Source: Brachypterus glaber (lineage: Eukaryota > Arthropoda > Insecta > Coleoptera > Kateretidae). Taken from it: a DNA stretch of 64,000 nucleotides. Below the pieces are notes generated by a model, which was not told the origin of the DNA, searched no databases, and worked only from the letters and a program-made list of their open reading frames with translations. Each line of letters opens with the position of its first letter. Position 1 is the first letter of the stretch. The position numbers and the translations under genes were made by a program. The DNA is taken from contig OY294047.1 of the NCBI GenBank assembly GCA_958510825.1, positions 4,278,001 through 4,342,000 on the forward strand. Reading direction: 5' to 3'. Positions 1-10,690 of this stretch are shown here, piece after piece.

Positions 1-80
1 TTGTATTTATATAATAAGCGATTATAATTTGCTTGGTATGTGTGTTATAGCGCTCCTAGCTATAATTTTTTTTTTCCGTG
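1..80 (-). mobile_element. 424-bp TA-flanked MITE, terminal fragment cut by window edge
   Basis: This is the reverse complement of the first 80 bases of the MITE seen complete at 4592-5015 and 35698-36121. It ends in the terminus TTTCCGTG followed by a TA at 81-82, as in the complete copies. The rest of the copy would lie outside the window to the left. Confidence 0.85.
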
Positions 81-159
81 TATAAGTTATTTTTTTTTTT
101 AAATGTCCGTTGGTCCGTTTTTAAGGAAAAATCAGGTGAGTACCTAATCTATTAATAGT

Positions 160-328
160 ATAGTTTGACGCACGGATCTGTGGCTACGGGAAATATGTTT
201 GGAATGTGTGTGCAAGTGGGAGGCCCGTTGTAGGCACGCACGCCTTATAACGCTCTTGACGGAACGAAGAGAGCGCGAATGATTCCTCCCCCTTCCGTCG
301 GAGACTTTCTTTCATGTGGAGAACTATA
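160..328 (+). repeat. Dispersed repeat, copy 1 (inverted copy at 27690)
   Basis: A stretch of about 165 bp, richer in GC than its surroundings, matches 27690-27851 in inverted orientation. Conserved blocks include GACGCACGGATCTGTGGCTA, GGCACGCACGCCTTATAA and CCTCCCCCTTCCGTCGGAGA. There is no obvious reading frame and no terminal inverted repeat. Family unknown. Confidence 0.8.
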
Positions 329-1744
329 TCAAAGGCACTAAATAAATCGAATCTTTATTAGGATATAATATACCATATTATGGTAATTTGTTTTAATAAA
401 AACTATAATAACTGGGACAAATATATAAATTCATATATTTTTTCTGTTATTTTGAAATATTGAAAGTTAAATGATATTTTCCAAATTGATCTAGTTTAGC
501 TGTTAAATTAACCATTCTTAAGAAAAAGCAGATCAAGCTCTGGGGAAGATAAATTTCTTTTTTATTTTAAACAATATTGCAATATTTATATTGTAATTTT
601 GGTTAATGATAGTTATTAATCGATAATAATTAGTATTAATGATTATTACAAAATATACTATTATTGTTATTATTAATACTTACTTAATATATCAAGAAGG
701 TATTTAAATATTTGTTTAAGATTGTCCTGATAGTCAGGAGGCTGGTATTTTTTTGGTACTTATTTTCTCAGTTATGGAACATCGATATATTTTGATTGAT
801 AAAGACAAATATTGCACAAATTCTTTCAAAGACTAATAATTTTCTTTGAAAACGGGATCAGATTAGATCCGAAACGTTAGAAGTTAACTTTTATTCAGTT
901 TTTCGTTCTTTTTTAATTATTTTAACGATTTATCAAGAATTTTATTAAAAATTCTTTATTTAGGCAAAAATTTTAAAGGTATTGACTAATAATATTTTTT
1001 AGGTAAAGAAGATATAGCAGATAAGTATTATTTTAAACGCAATACCTTACCAGCGCATCTAGAAATAGGTGCGCCTGATAAGAACATTTTAATTTTATTT
1101 TCTGTTTTAGATTTTTTATTGAGGCGAAATGGCTCAAATTAATAATACTGTAAATCGATAGGCGAGTTACACAGTCTGTAACCGTAACAAAATACCTATG
1201 AAAATTCATAATATATGAAACTTATAGAGAATTTCAAGAGCTACAAGTTTGCTCATAAACACTTTTATCCTCCGATCAATAATTTGGCTAAAAAATCGAA
1301 AAACCAATTTTACCTCCAACATGGCTATTTTTAAATATTACTCGATTGTTATTATTCTAATGAAAAAATGATTTTGACAAAATTGTTTGGAAATTTGCTT
1401 CTTCACAAAATTGGTTATATGCATTTTTAGCGTAAGATGCATATTTACGGAGATAACAGCACAAAATTCAAGATAGCGGGGTGTCCCTTAAGCATACCCG
1501 GCGAAAAACTATCGGGAGTGTTCTGTTACCATCTACTACTACCCTTTAAAATATCAGCCCGTGTATATTTATTGCAATTTACATTTTTATTATTTGACTG
1601 GACTATAGTGTTTTAAATGCATTTTGGTTAAAAAAAAAATATAAATAAAAAACATTTTTTTGTTAAGTTTCTACGGAACTGGGTCCCACGACTTCTGGGT
1701 CCTGCTCATTAACATAATATACGTAATATAATAATATACAGATC
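329..1744. other. AT-rich stretch without recognised feature
   Basis: Very AT-rich sequence with short AATAAT and TTAATA runs, stop codons in all frames, and no inverted repeats that I could follow. Nothing in it supports a gene. Confidence 0.6.
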
Positions 1745-1746
1745 TA

Positions 1747-2298
1747 AAGTTCATTTTATTAAGGTATAGTTTTTTTTAACTTCCCGCTTGTAAACATTCC
1801 TAAAGTTGCTATGGTAACGCGAAATTCTCATGCGTCGTAAGCCGGTTTTCAAGGCCCGTTTCACACAAGCCTAAAAGGGTTGACATTTGACATCACAGAA
1901 CAGCCATTAACCAGTTAAAAAGTGATTTTGTGACAAAATTTTGTTTCTACAGAGATAGTTTCTATACAAAAGTGTGTTTTTTTTTATTAAACGTTTTAGC
2001 AGTTCTCCTTTTTTCATATCAAAACATTATGGACAGAGAAGGTAAGTACCTATTTCTAATTAACTATTTTCATGCTTTTGATTATAAAAAACTACTTGCT
2101 TTTTATTATAAAAACCTACGAATTAACAGAATTCCATATAAAAGTTACGTGAAATCAGAAGGTGGGTGTTCTGTGACGGGAAGTATTTATGGGTTATGTT
2201 GACATTTTTAACAAGGCAAATGCTTCAGTGTAAATCGGACTTCTTGACTTATTTAGCGGGAAGTTAAAAAAAAAACTATACCTTAATAAAATGAACTT
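1747..2298 (+). mobile_element. TA-flanked element with AAGTTCATTTTATTAAGG ends, copy 1
   Basis: The termini are inverted repeats: AAGTTCATTTTATTAAGG, then GTATAG, a T-rich run and AACTTCCCGC, mirrored at 2235-2298. A TA lies on each side (1745-1746 and 2299-2300), as expected for Tc1/mariner-type insertion. A diverged second copy is at 62933-63357. The interior holds a polypyrimidine-AG tract (TTTGTTTCTACAG, about 1941-1953) and an ATG followed by a consensus splice donor (2029-2044), so it may descend from the 5' end of a transposase gene. No transposase domain remains. Confidence 0.75.
2029..2040 (+). pseudogene. Possible first-exon remnant (ATG plus splice donor) inside the 1747 element
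   Basis: ATGGACAGAGAAG runs straight into GTAAGT, a perfect metazoan 5' splice-site consensus, and would encode only M-D-R-E before the intron. The second copy of the element (about 63215) has lost both the ATG and the donor. Transposons often carry such a short first exon, but a chance match cannot be excluded, and no downstream exon is visible. Confidence 0.25.
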
Positions 2299-3159
2299 TA
2301 ATAAGTGCACTTTTCGAAGAGGATATGAGAAATTTTGGAATAAAGAATTGTTGTACAAATTAAAACATTAAATTTTATTTCATTTTAACGACCTCATTTA
2401 CGCAAACAAATAAAAAACATTATTATACAGAATCGAGTTATTTAAAATGATACCTATTGTTTAATTAAAAATTTAAACAAAGCCAAATTAAATATAACAT
2501 AGGCATCAAAGTGTGAAAGAATACATGGATAAAAAATAAAACAATGTCAATTAGTAAAATAGTTATTACTAAAAGGAAGATATTAAATTTATTACATAAA
2601 AGAAATATCTATTATTATATAGATAGCCAACCTAAAGAATTGTTTAAAGCGAGAAAACTTTAATAGTTTTAATATTTTTTAGTGAAAGTTTAATATCAAT
2701 TATTATTATACCTATATACGTATATACATATTAACTTGCAACAGATATATGAGTTAAAAAATATTTTTTTTATATTTTGCGACTCCTATAAGCTCATAAT
2801 CTCACGCGTTTTGCGTTTTTTTATAGTCCCATAAGAGGTCTCTACTTTTTTTTCTTTTGGGTTGGCAACAGACAAAAGCCTATCGCTTGACGTTTTCCGT
2901 GCAAATGTGAACGTCGCTTTAAAGTATAATTTTCTACAAAACTTTGTATTTAGGTTATGTTTTACCGTGTTAAAATTGTGGCTTGGTTACTTGCAGTGGA
3001 AAAGAGAAGAAATGACTATAAAATATATCAAAATAATATTCGTTCTTAGAATTTTAAACATAGCGAAAACTGTAATGCCAACCCGAAACAAAAATCCCTA
3101 AATCAGTCATCAATTTAAATCCACGTTTTTTTTTTAATTTTAGAGCAAAATAGAAACAG

Positions 3160-3295
3160 TTGTATAAAGCACTCGTTTCATAACACGTTTTTAGCTCACT
3201 AGTACGTTAGAAAACTCGTCGCAAGCGGCTCGTTTTCTAAACTTGTACTCGTGAGCTAAAAACGTATGTTATGAAACTAGTACTTTAATATACTA
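3160..3295. repeat. Hairpin module with CpG-rich centre
   Basis: A roughly 60-bp imperfect stem: TTTCATAACACGTTTTTAGC pairs with GCTAAAAACGTATGTTATGA, and inner arms GAAAACTCG and CGGCTCGTTTTC surround TCGCAAG. The right boundary reads AATATACTATA. A shortened version lacking the centre is at 4077-4172, followed by TATACAATTTTTTCTATTTTGC-like sequence. It belongs to the recurrent hairpin class described in the findings. Confidence 0.75.
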
Positions 3296-3308
3296 TAAAA
3301 ATGTTTTT

Positions 3309-3356
3309 AGTACTAGTAGTAGTAGTAGTAGTACTAGTAGTAGTAGTAGTAGTAAT
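3309..3356 (+). repeat. TAG/TAC trinucleotide microsatellite
   Basis: About 16 units of TAG or GTA with two CTAG interruptions, inside the loop of the 2760 foldback. Confidence 0.95.
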
Positions 3357-3369
3357 AGATTTCTAAATT

Positions 3370-3720
3370 TAGAAAGAAGGACTTGCCCTCCAGTCTTTTA
3401 TAAAAGTGCTTTCCTATTCAGGAAAGGACTTTTTGATGTTTCTCGGAATTTTTAATTCGCCACATTGGATCCGCTATTTTGAATTTTGGAAAACTGGCAC
3501 CAGATTCGGAATCAGCGACCCCAAAAACCCTCAAGTACCAAGTTACAAGCAAATTTGAGCAACTTTAAAAAATCTAATTCGCCATATTGGAACCGCCATT
3601 TTGAACGCTACTTTTACATTCTGACCTCGGATTCAGATTCAGCGACTCAAAATACGTAAAAATTGACTAGTCTGGTCTGCCGCACAGTGCGGCCCGCACT
3701 CGAGATTTTTTTTGTGTAAA
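3370..3720 (-). mobile_element. Decayed relative of the CACAG-ended elements
   Basis: This segment contains GATTCGGAATCAGCGACCCC and GACCTCGGATTCAGATTCAG, the same core (GCTGAATCCGAATC in inverse) found in the elements at 34385, 40093 and 53395. CGCCATTTTGAA and CGCTATTTTGAA repeat inside it. The ends are lost. Confidence 0.45.
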
Positions 3721-4591
3721 ATTTATATTTAAAATTCCTTTAACTTTCTTTTAATGATTATTTTTTATTAATAATAAATAAATTTATATAAAAATCTAGT
3801 TTATCTGAATTTATTATTTATAAAAATAACAAATCATAATATTTGTTTTTTTTATACCTAATAAGCATTTTCATGTTTATTGTATGTGCAATAGATGTAG
3901 GTAAGTAATTTTAATAAAAAAAGAATGTATTTTACTTTCTACATTCATTTCTTGCTTAGTTTTGTTATATATTTTAATAATCATTAATAATAACTAATTA
4001 ATAATAATTAATATGCATTGGATATTTCCGTCTTGAACGTGATTAGTTCTCTAGGTTACTATAGTAAATATGCATATTATTAGTATATTAAAGTACTAGT
4101 TTCATAACATACGTTTTTAGCGCACGAGTACAAGTAAAGTACTAGTGCGTTATGAAACGAGTGCTTTATACAATTTTTTCTATTTTGCTCTAAAATTTAA
4201 AAAAACTTACATTTAAATTGATGACTGATTTATTGATTTTTGTTTTGGATTGGCATTACAGTTTACACCGTGTTTAAAATTCTAAGAACAAATTGTATTT
4301 TGATATATTTTATAGTCTTCTCTTCTCTTTTTTACTGCAATTAACCAAGCCACAATTTTAACATGGTAAAAATAACCTAAACACAAAATTTTGTAGAAAA
4401 TTCAACTTTAAAGCGACATTGACATTTGCACGGAAAACTTCAAGCGATAGGCCAGGTCTGTTGCCAACCCAAAAGAACAAAAAGTACAGACCTCTTATGG
4501 GCCTATAAGAACACGCAAAATGCGTGTGATTATAAGAGTCGCAAAATAGAAAATAGGTATTTATACGTATACATCCGGATGCATCCGTATA

Positions 4592-5015
4592 CACGGAAAA
4601 AAAAATTATAGCTAGGAGCGCTATAACACACATACCAAGCAAATTATAATCGCTTATTATATAAATACAAGGCTTTCTCTTACAATTATGGCAATCAGTG
4701 TAAAAATTTATATGAAATACTTTAATTGTTTAGTGAATAATAAAATATAACAAATAGTATAGCATTTATAGCTTAAATAGATTTAATTATTGTCCGTGCT
4801 AATAATTTTTATAATATAATAAAATTTCTGTAAATTTATAATAGTGCCTGTAATAAATATAATCTTGTCTGTAATATATATAATCGTTTCCAATTTATTT
4901 TTAACATTATTAGTTATTGTGTCCCTTATAATCTATAGCTTAAATCACTATAATTTGCCACTGTTACCAAATATCTTATAATGTATAGCGCAGAGCCCAC
5001 TAATTTCTTTCCGTG
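4592..5015 (+). mobile_element. Complete 424-bp MITE with CACGGAAA ends and TA duplication
   Basis: It begins CACGGAAAAAAAAATTATAG, ends TTTCTTTCCGTG, and is flanked by TA at 4590-4591 and 5016-5017. A second complete copy (35698-36121) has exactly the same length and nearly the same sequence, with a single TA on each side, which marks the ends with confidence. TA duplication and short inverted ends fit a non-autonomous Tc1/mariner-type element. No coding capacity. The two copies look young. Confidence 0.92.
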
Positions 5016-5021
5016 TACGTT

Positions 5022-5170
5022 AAGAAAATAGTATATTGTTTTACTAAGAGAAAAAGTGAAGCTTTTATTTACTAGTCTGTAGAATTTACGGACGACGCGA
5101 AGCGGAGTCCGGAAACTACAGACGAGTAAAAAAGCACTTTTCGTCTGAGTGAAACATACTATTTTTTCTT
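5022..5170. repeat. Hairpin module with CpG-rich centre
   Basis: An imperfect stem of about 65 bp per arm runs from AAGAAAATAGTATATTG to CATACTATTTTTTCTT. The centre reads CGGACGACGCGAAGCGGAGTCCG. It is bounded by TAGTATA / TACTAT and runs into TTTTTTCTTCAAGC on the right, a terminus-like sequence seen beside other hairpins of this class. Confidence 0.75.
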
Positions 5171-5244
5171 CAAGCATTTTTTTAAATTTAATTTATTCAG
5201 TAATAAAGTATGTTTTTTTTATTAAAATAGGCCGATAAAACACT

Positions 5245-5617
5245 TTCGAAATAAACTTAAACCTTCCTTAGCTTATTTTAAACTTTTTTCGTAGGCTAAA
5301 TCGTACACTTTTCGCGATTTCGATGGTAACTTGTCTAATGTAGCATTTGCAATTTCGGAGAGATTTGTAGGTCTATAAACCATATATTCTTCTTCAATTA
5401 TTTTTAATCAATTTCACACTAGATTTTTGCACAGAATCTCGAGTCAACCACCTGTTTACATAATAAACAAACAAGTTTGAAGTATGGCTGTCATCAAAGT
5501 CAAAGAGTGCTGTCGCCAGTGGTGGTTTTGCTAACTAACTTTTTTTTACGGCGTACAACAATGAACTCATTTTTTTTGCTGTAAAAAAATAGATCACTTC
5601 TAACTAGTGTGTTCAGT
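5245..5617 (-). mobile_element. 5' part of a Crypton-like (tyrosine recombinase) element, copy 1
   Basis: This 373-bp block matches 45135-45506 in inverted orientation. Read on the minus strand it has about 200 bp of leader, then a short coding remnant. Both copies stop being alike at the same point (TTTATTTCGAAA), so they share a defined end or a common ancestral truncation. Confidence 0.7.
5273..5401 (-). pseudogene. Crypton-like tyrosine recombinase N-terminus, broken
   Basis: The frame contains YRPTNLSEIANATLDKLP, then SKSRKVYDLAYEK, then a stop. The pattern of an acidic leader followed by LP-x-KS-(K/R)-x-x-Y-x-x-x-Y-x-x-F resembles, from memory, the N-terminal region of insect Crypton-type recombinase-like proteins; the catalytic domain is absent. 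The position that is ATG in the copy at 45350 is ATA here, so this copy has lost its start, whereas the other copy has a start but a frameshift. Identification is by family resemblance only. Confidence 0.45.
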
Positions 5618-6213
5618 TATAAAAAATGAACATTTTAGTACGCTTCGTAGATTTGAATTTTTCTGTTCGAATCTCATAAAAAACCCTTTTAAATAACTTA
5701 TAATTTTAAAACCGTGTTTTAAAAACCCATAATACGGCCAAAAAGCAAGCACGTAATCATCAAACGTTTACGGTGAAGTTTTTGATTCATTAACCCACTG
5801 ATATGAATAATAATAATAATAATAATAAACGTCTTTATTTGATATAAATATACATGAAAATGGCGAAGTTCGATTCGAGATCGTTCTTCCACTTAACCTC
5901 TATCTGATTTTTAGAGATTTTTAATTAATAAATCCAAGTCGTGTCAAAATCACAATATTTAATCTCACGTTTCTCAAATATCTGATGGAGAATTTCTGCT
6001 TCCAAAATTATATTCAGCAGCCCAAAGTCGGAAACCGATTTTTTTGTTTGAGGAGATCCTATATGACACAATTTATTTCTCGAAAAATATAATTAAATTT
6101 TGAAAACTCAGAAAAAACATTCGCTATCGAATCAATGGGTTTTTGGAAATTAAACATTTATTTTTTAGGTAGGTACTTTGAACTGTTAAAAAAGTAAGCA
6201 GGTACTACTTAGT
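5618..6213. repeat. Spacer holding a probable LINE 3'-tail remnant at 5805-5850
   Basis: On the minus strand, ATCAAATAAAGACGTTTATT followed by repeated ATT units looks like a polyadenylation signal plus TTA-repeat tail. The same arrangement ends the LINE at 21319. The rest of this spacer shows nothing I can support. Confidence 0.4.
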
Positions 6214-6215
6214 TA

Positions 6216-7016
6216 TGAGGCGTATAGTGCAAGAGTGGCCCATATGTGTTTTTTGAGATTTGCGATTTTTTTATAAATGTAATAAGGACATCTAAATCTT
6301 TTATTACATACCACCCTCATAACAGAGGGTTTTCTTTTTGGCACGATACAAGCATTTAAAGCACTATTGCATTATTAAAATTATCGCTTTTATTAGTGTA
6401 AGAGTGGCCCACAGGTATTGGCTACCAGTCAAACATATCTTGACAGTCATAACCTCAAAGTCAAAGAAAACAAAGAAATGTGTTCGTTATATTTGTGTGT
6501 GTTATTATTATGCTAAACATGAAAAAAGGTATGTAAATTAACTAAAATATGTATGTTACCTTCAATCAAATAATATGAATGAATGAAAATGTTATCCTCC
6601 TTACAGTACCTACATAGGTTTATCTTGTAGAAAATGTATATTTTTTTCATATAAATTAGTTTTATAAGAAAAAAACAACTGTCTATTGGGAACGCTTTCT
6701 TGACATATAATCAAAAAAAAAAACGTGTTATTGAAGGTCAGAGCTCGTTCGTAATGCAATAGTGGCCCAAAATAAACACAATGTATAGTGCAATAGTGAC
6801 CCACCAATTTTTTTCTCTACGAAAGTAAAGAAAGTAAAATAAATTTGTTTGTCATACATTACGTTAATGTTGGTCGAGTCTAAAAACCCTAACAGAAAAT
6901 TTTTAAATAAAATAATGCGTCCTAGATCAAAGATTAAAAAATCGGAGAAATTTAAATAGCCATTATCTCGATATTTCCATAAAGTGAGATGGGCCACTCT
7001 TGCACTATACGCCTCA
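6216..7016. mobile_element. 801-bp TA-flanked element with repeated GTGGCCCA motif
   Basis: The perfect inverted ends begin TGAGGCGTATAGTGCAAGAG, then TGGCCCA, and are mirrored at 6990-7016. TA flanks both sides (6214-6215, 7017-7018). The subterminal motif G(C/T)AA(G/T)AGTGGCCCA recurs internally near 6397, 6752 and 6787 in different orientations, suggesting multiple transposase-binding sites. No transposase frame remains. TSD and ends fit the IS630/Tc1/mariner group. Confidence 0.82.
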
Positions 7017-7436
7017 TATCATCTTGTGTTCGTCTGAATTTAAACCATAAAACGGAAAATATCTCAAATAAAGACTTTCTCAGATTTATTGTTATATCAT
7101 TAGCAAAAAGGAAAAAAAATTGTAAAAATGATATTGTTTGCTGTAAATCATAACAAGCAATTTTCTACAATTATTTTTATTAAAGCTTATTATAAGGATG
7201 ATAAAATCTTGAAATCAGTTCTTCCATACAATCAACCTAAAGTGGCCGTAAACTTAAGCCATTCTACCATTTTGTAAAATTACACAAAGAAAGAATCAAT
7301 CATTTTAAAACCTCTAGAAATTGTTCTAAAATCGTTGATTCTCCGGGCTAGTCTAATAACACGACATTCAGTTCAATGATTGCTTTAAATTCCTTTAATA
7401 ACTCATCGCCATAGACAAGGAAAGACCTCCAAAGCG
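7017..7436 (-). other. Flank with a short coding-like stretch on the minus strand
   Basis: Minus-strand frame about 7432 to 7332 reads SFLVYGDELLKEFKAIIEL and ends in a stop. It looks more protein-like than its surroundings but is too short to identify. It sits directly beside the foldback at 7437, and a second coding-like piece lies on the other side at 9352, so the foldback may have inserted into an older coding remnant. Confidence 0.2.
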
Positions 7437-9346
7437 GAATAGTATTTTCTATAACTAGTATGGAATAGACAATATTCCGCGCGAGTGGAAAGTTTGTCAT
7501 ACGAGCCGGCAGGCAAGTATGGGTCCCGCGAGCGCTGAATGACTATTCCATACGTGTTGTAGACTATACTTTTTCTTCGACTGCAAATATGAAACACTGT
7601 ATGGCTTTAAACTGCGAACAAGGTAAAAACAACGTTTTTTTGCGACTCGACATTGCAAATGCAACAAAACACATATTTTTAAATAAAGCAATTAATGTTA
7701 TTTAATAATTTTATCAAATCACTACTTAAAAAAGATTTTTATTTAATTTTAGCACATATTTACAAATCATAATGCAAAAATTGAAGGTTATGTCAGATTG
7801 TTGTGACAGATATCAGGTTTAAATATTTAACAATAGATCAGTTTTAATTTTTTGAACTAAATTGATAAAAAACTGGTAAAATATTAAGAAAAACTAATAA
7901 ACTTTATGTAATTTTAACGCAAAACTTTAAATTGCATTAAATTATTTAATATTTCATGGTAAAATATATATATTTTTGCCAATTTTGCTACAGTTTTCTT
8001 TACTTTTATCGACTTTTATAAACAAGAGATGGCACTACATGTGCTCATTCTAACACTTGATACGGAATATTCAATAGGAGCTAGAATGGATTCATTCTGT
8101 GTTTGAAAAGTGTGTTATTTGCTTACATTCTAAAGCAGTCGTAGAAAAAAGTGTCATAAATGTGCCTTGCGCATCTGCGATAAACTTGCACTATTATTGT
8201 TGTTTTTGACAAGTTAACCTTAGTTTCATGTGTCAAATAAAAATTGTAAAAAATGCAACAAAAAACAGTAAATAGTTACGAAGAAACGTCGAAATAGTTT
8301 TTTTTTTATTTATTTATATGAATTTTTCGAGGTGTGTTTGAATTTCGAGATTACGTTGAGTACACCAGGGATTGACTCTTTGCTCTTCATAAAGCAACAA
8401 TACAGGTTGTTTAAAGGTATAAACAAATGCAGCAAAAAAACAATAAAAACACAGTAGAAGTCGAAAAATTAACAGAAACCAACGACGTACTGACAGTATA
8501 AACAAACTACTAATTATTCTTCACCCCAGTATTGGTTTGTCATATCCCTATTTTCGGACATTTTGAGATTTTTACTGGGGGACTTTTGAAGATACGACGA
8601 ATGAATACTGGGATGACTTTTGTACCGCTCTGTATTGAAGAATACAGTTTTTTCTACGACTGCTTTAGAATGTAAAAAAACACAGAATGAATCCATTCTA
8701 GTTCTAGATACGGTATGAATATTCTATATCAAGTGTTAGAATGAGTACATGTAGTGACATCTCTTGTTTATAAAAGTAAAGAAAACTGTAGCAAAATTAG
8801 CAAAAATATATGTATTTTACCATGAAATGTTGAATAATTTAATGCAATTTAAAGTTTTGCGTTAAAATTACATAAAGTTTATTAGTTTTTCTTAATATTT
8901 GACCAGTTTTTTACCAATTTAGTTCAAAAAATTAAAACTGCTCCATCTATTGTTAAATATTTAAACCTGATATCTGTCACAACAATCTGACATAAACTTC
9001 AATTTTTGCATTATAATTTGTAAATATGTGCTAAAATTCAATAAAAATCTTTTTTAACTACTAGTTTGATAAAATTATTAAATAACATTAATTGCTTTAT
9101 TTAAAAATATGTGTTTTGTTGCATTTACAATGTCTAGACACAAAAAACATTGTTTTTAACCTTGTCCGCAGTTTAAAGCCATACAGTGTTTCATATTTGC
9201 AGTCGAAGAAAGAGTATAGTCTACAACACGTATGGAATAGTCATTCCGCGCTCACGGGACCTTCATACTCGCCTGCCGGCTCGTAAGACAAACTTTCCTC
9301 TCACACGGAATATTGTCTATTCCATACTAGTTATAGAATATACTAT
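7437..9346. mobile_element. 1.9-kb foldback: two inverted 0.6-kb cores capped by hairpins
   Basis: The core (left about 7564-8155, right about 8641-9220) occurs in opposite orientations around a 485-bp spacer. Each outer end carries the same GC-rich hairpin (7437-7563 and 9221-9346) ending AATAGTATATTCTATAACTAG. A single core plus remnant hairpin is at 26874-27562. The core has inverted ends TATACTTTTTCTTCGACTGC and GCAGTCGTAGAAAAAA. No clear TSD: the outer flanks share AAAGCG but not at equal distance from the ends. Open frames in the arms are mirror images and not counted as genes. Confidence 0.82.
7589..7622 (+). pseudogene. Possible THAP-domain first exon within the foldback
   Basis: ATG starts a short frame MKHCMALNCEQ followed by GGTAAAAAC, a plausible splice donor. 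The spacing C-x4-C right after the start matches the first two zinc ligands of THAP domains, which sit at the N-terminus of P-element-type transposases. The mirrored copies at about 9201 and 27445 on the minus strand keep the ATG and both cysteines but have GTTAAA at the donor. The match is short, so the domain call is tentative. Confidence 0.3.
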
Positions 9347-9351
9347 TTTTC

Positions 9352-9582
9352 AAAAAAAGCGAAGATTTTAATGAACTAACTGAATTCGTGATCCGTGAAG
9401 CAGACTGATCGCTAGTTAAGTTTTGTCTAGAGTATCGTGCTGGGAAAGAGACAGATACCATCGATATGAGCGGACGCGATAAAAAAAGCAACTGTCGTGT
9501 AGTTGACCCACATGGACGGTTACTTAATTGTTTCACATGTTTTTTAACCGCACCATACTACCCTAAAAGTACCATTGGGTAG
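9352..9582 (+). pseudogene. Unrecognised coding-like remnant
   Basis: The frame is open for about 76 codons apart from one TGA at 9406. It contains EDFNELTEFVIREAD, CLEYRAGKETDTIDMSGRD and CRVVDPHGRLLNCFTCF. Base composition is clearly less AT-rich than the flanks. I do not recognise the family. It starts immediately after the 7437-9346 foldback, so it may be the interrupted host sequence of that insertion. Confidence 0.3.
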
Positions 9583-10690
9583 GTACTCTGATTATAGACT
9601 TTTTATTTGACCCAATTACGGAAAATAATGTCAATTTAATAAGATAAGCATATTGGTAATATGAAATTTTGGTATAATTATCAGTAGTAATATCATAAGT
9701 GCATGTTAAATTATGGATAATTTTTTTACTGTATTAAAAAAATATTTTGCTTGGCAATGGTTTGAGTGCATTTTTCGTGTTACAAAATTCCGAGACAGCA
9801 GGTCGAAAAATGTTTTTTATATACAGTAAAAAAATTATGTATAATTCAACATGCACGAATGGTATTTTGAAAGACTATTTCACAAACAAAATAAGGAAGT
9901 ATATAATTTTACCATGTTTAATGTTGTTTCATATTTAAATTAAAAATTTAAGAACTAAACAACAATATTACTCTACAACTATAATTAAAATTTTAAATCT
10001 CAAATTAGCCGCGCTTTTTAAAACGATGTTCACTTGTTCGCGAATGTTGTCAAGTCTAAACTTTGCTTGAGGGATATTTTATGCTTCAGATTATTCCAAT
10101 AAAATAGTTTATCATATATTTTAGCATTTAAATAAAAATCATTGCTGTTTTTGTTTAAAAAGTTTAGTTTTCAACTGAATAAAATAAAGGGTGTTTCCAC
10201 CCGTAAAAAAACAATTTGCTATCGGTTTATAATAAAGTTTGGCAACGCTGTACTGGTACCAGCGCATTCATTTGATGTTTTTCTCTAATAACTTTCTACT
10301 TTATCGATTGGGCGTCGATCCCATTCTATACAACTAAGCTTTACGATGGCCGCCATTACCCTAGAGGCCGCCATTCCCCCCCTTTTCCCTACACCTATTT
10401 TAAAAGCTGGATAATATGTCTGAAGTGCACTCCTGTAACGAAATCTTGAAACCTACAGATTTTTTTTTGTTTAGGCTTTTTAAATTACCCGACAATCAAA
10501 ATGATTTTTATTATCTTTTGCTCCTGAAGAATGAAGAAACTGTAAAATGATTAATGATATTATTTAGAAACGTATTAAATTTTATCAACCTCAGACACAC
10601 GTACAGTAATCTGCAGGCTACCATTTTAATTAAGCTTTTTTTGGTCGTTTAGACTATGTAGTATACAGAACCAACCTTTAAGATATGTAA
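9583..10690. other. Stretch without recognised feature
   Basis: AT-rich, no long open frame or traceable inverted repeat. Around 10310-10400 there is a GC-richer patch with two copies of GCCGCCATT, a style common in decayed DNA transposons, but I can define no ends. Confidence 0.5.

Larger units (their letters stand above)
2760..4575. repeat. 1.8-kb foldback element (arms about 0.5 kb)
   Basis: The left arm (about 2778-3295) is the inverted, diverged copy of the right arm (about 4077-4558). Paired landmarks are GCGACTC...TATAAG, CATAAGAGGTCT, TTGGGTTGGCAACAGAC, AGCGACATT/AACGTCGCTTT and CAGTCATCAATTTAAAT. The loop (3296-4076) holds a TAG microsatellite and sequence related to the CACAG-ended elements further right. 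Small open frames in the arms (for example from 2862 on plus and from 4642 on minus) are mirror images of each other and not genes. TSD not identified. Confidence 0.8.

Noticed and set aside
7437..9346. 8-bp TSD for the foldback (AAAGCG flanks)
   Set aside because: The matching bases are not at equal distance from the two ends and the right one lies in an A run.
7403..9371. Several 60-65-codon frames in the foldback arms
   Set aside because: They are the same arm read on both sides of the palindrome; only the short ATG/C-x4-C segment is kept as tentative.
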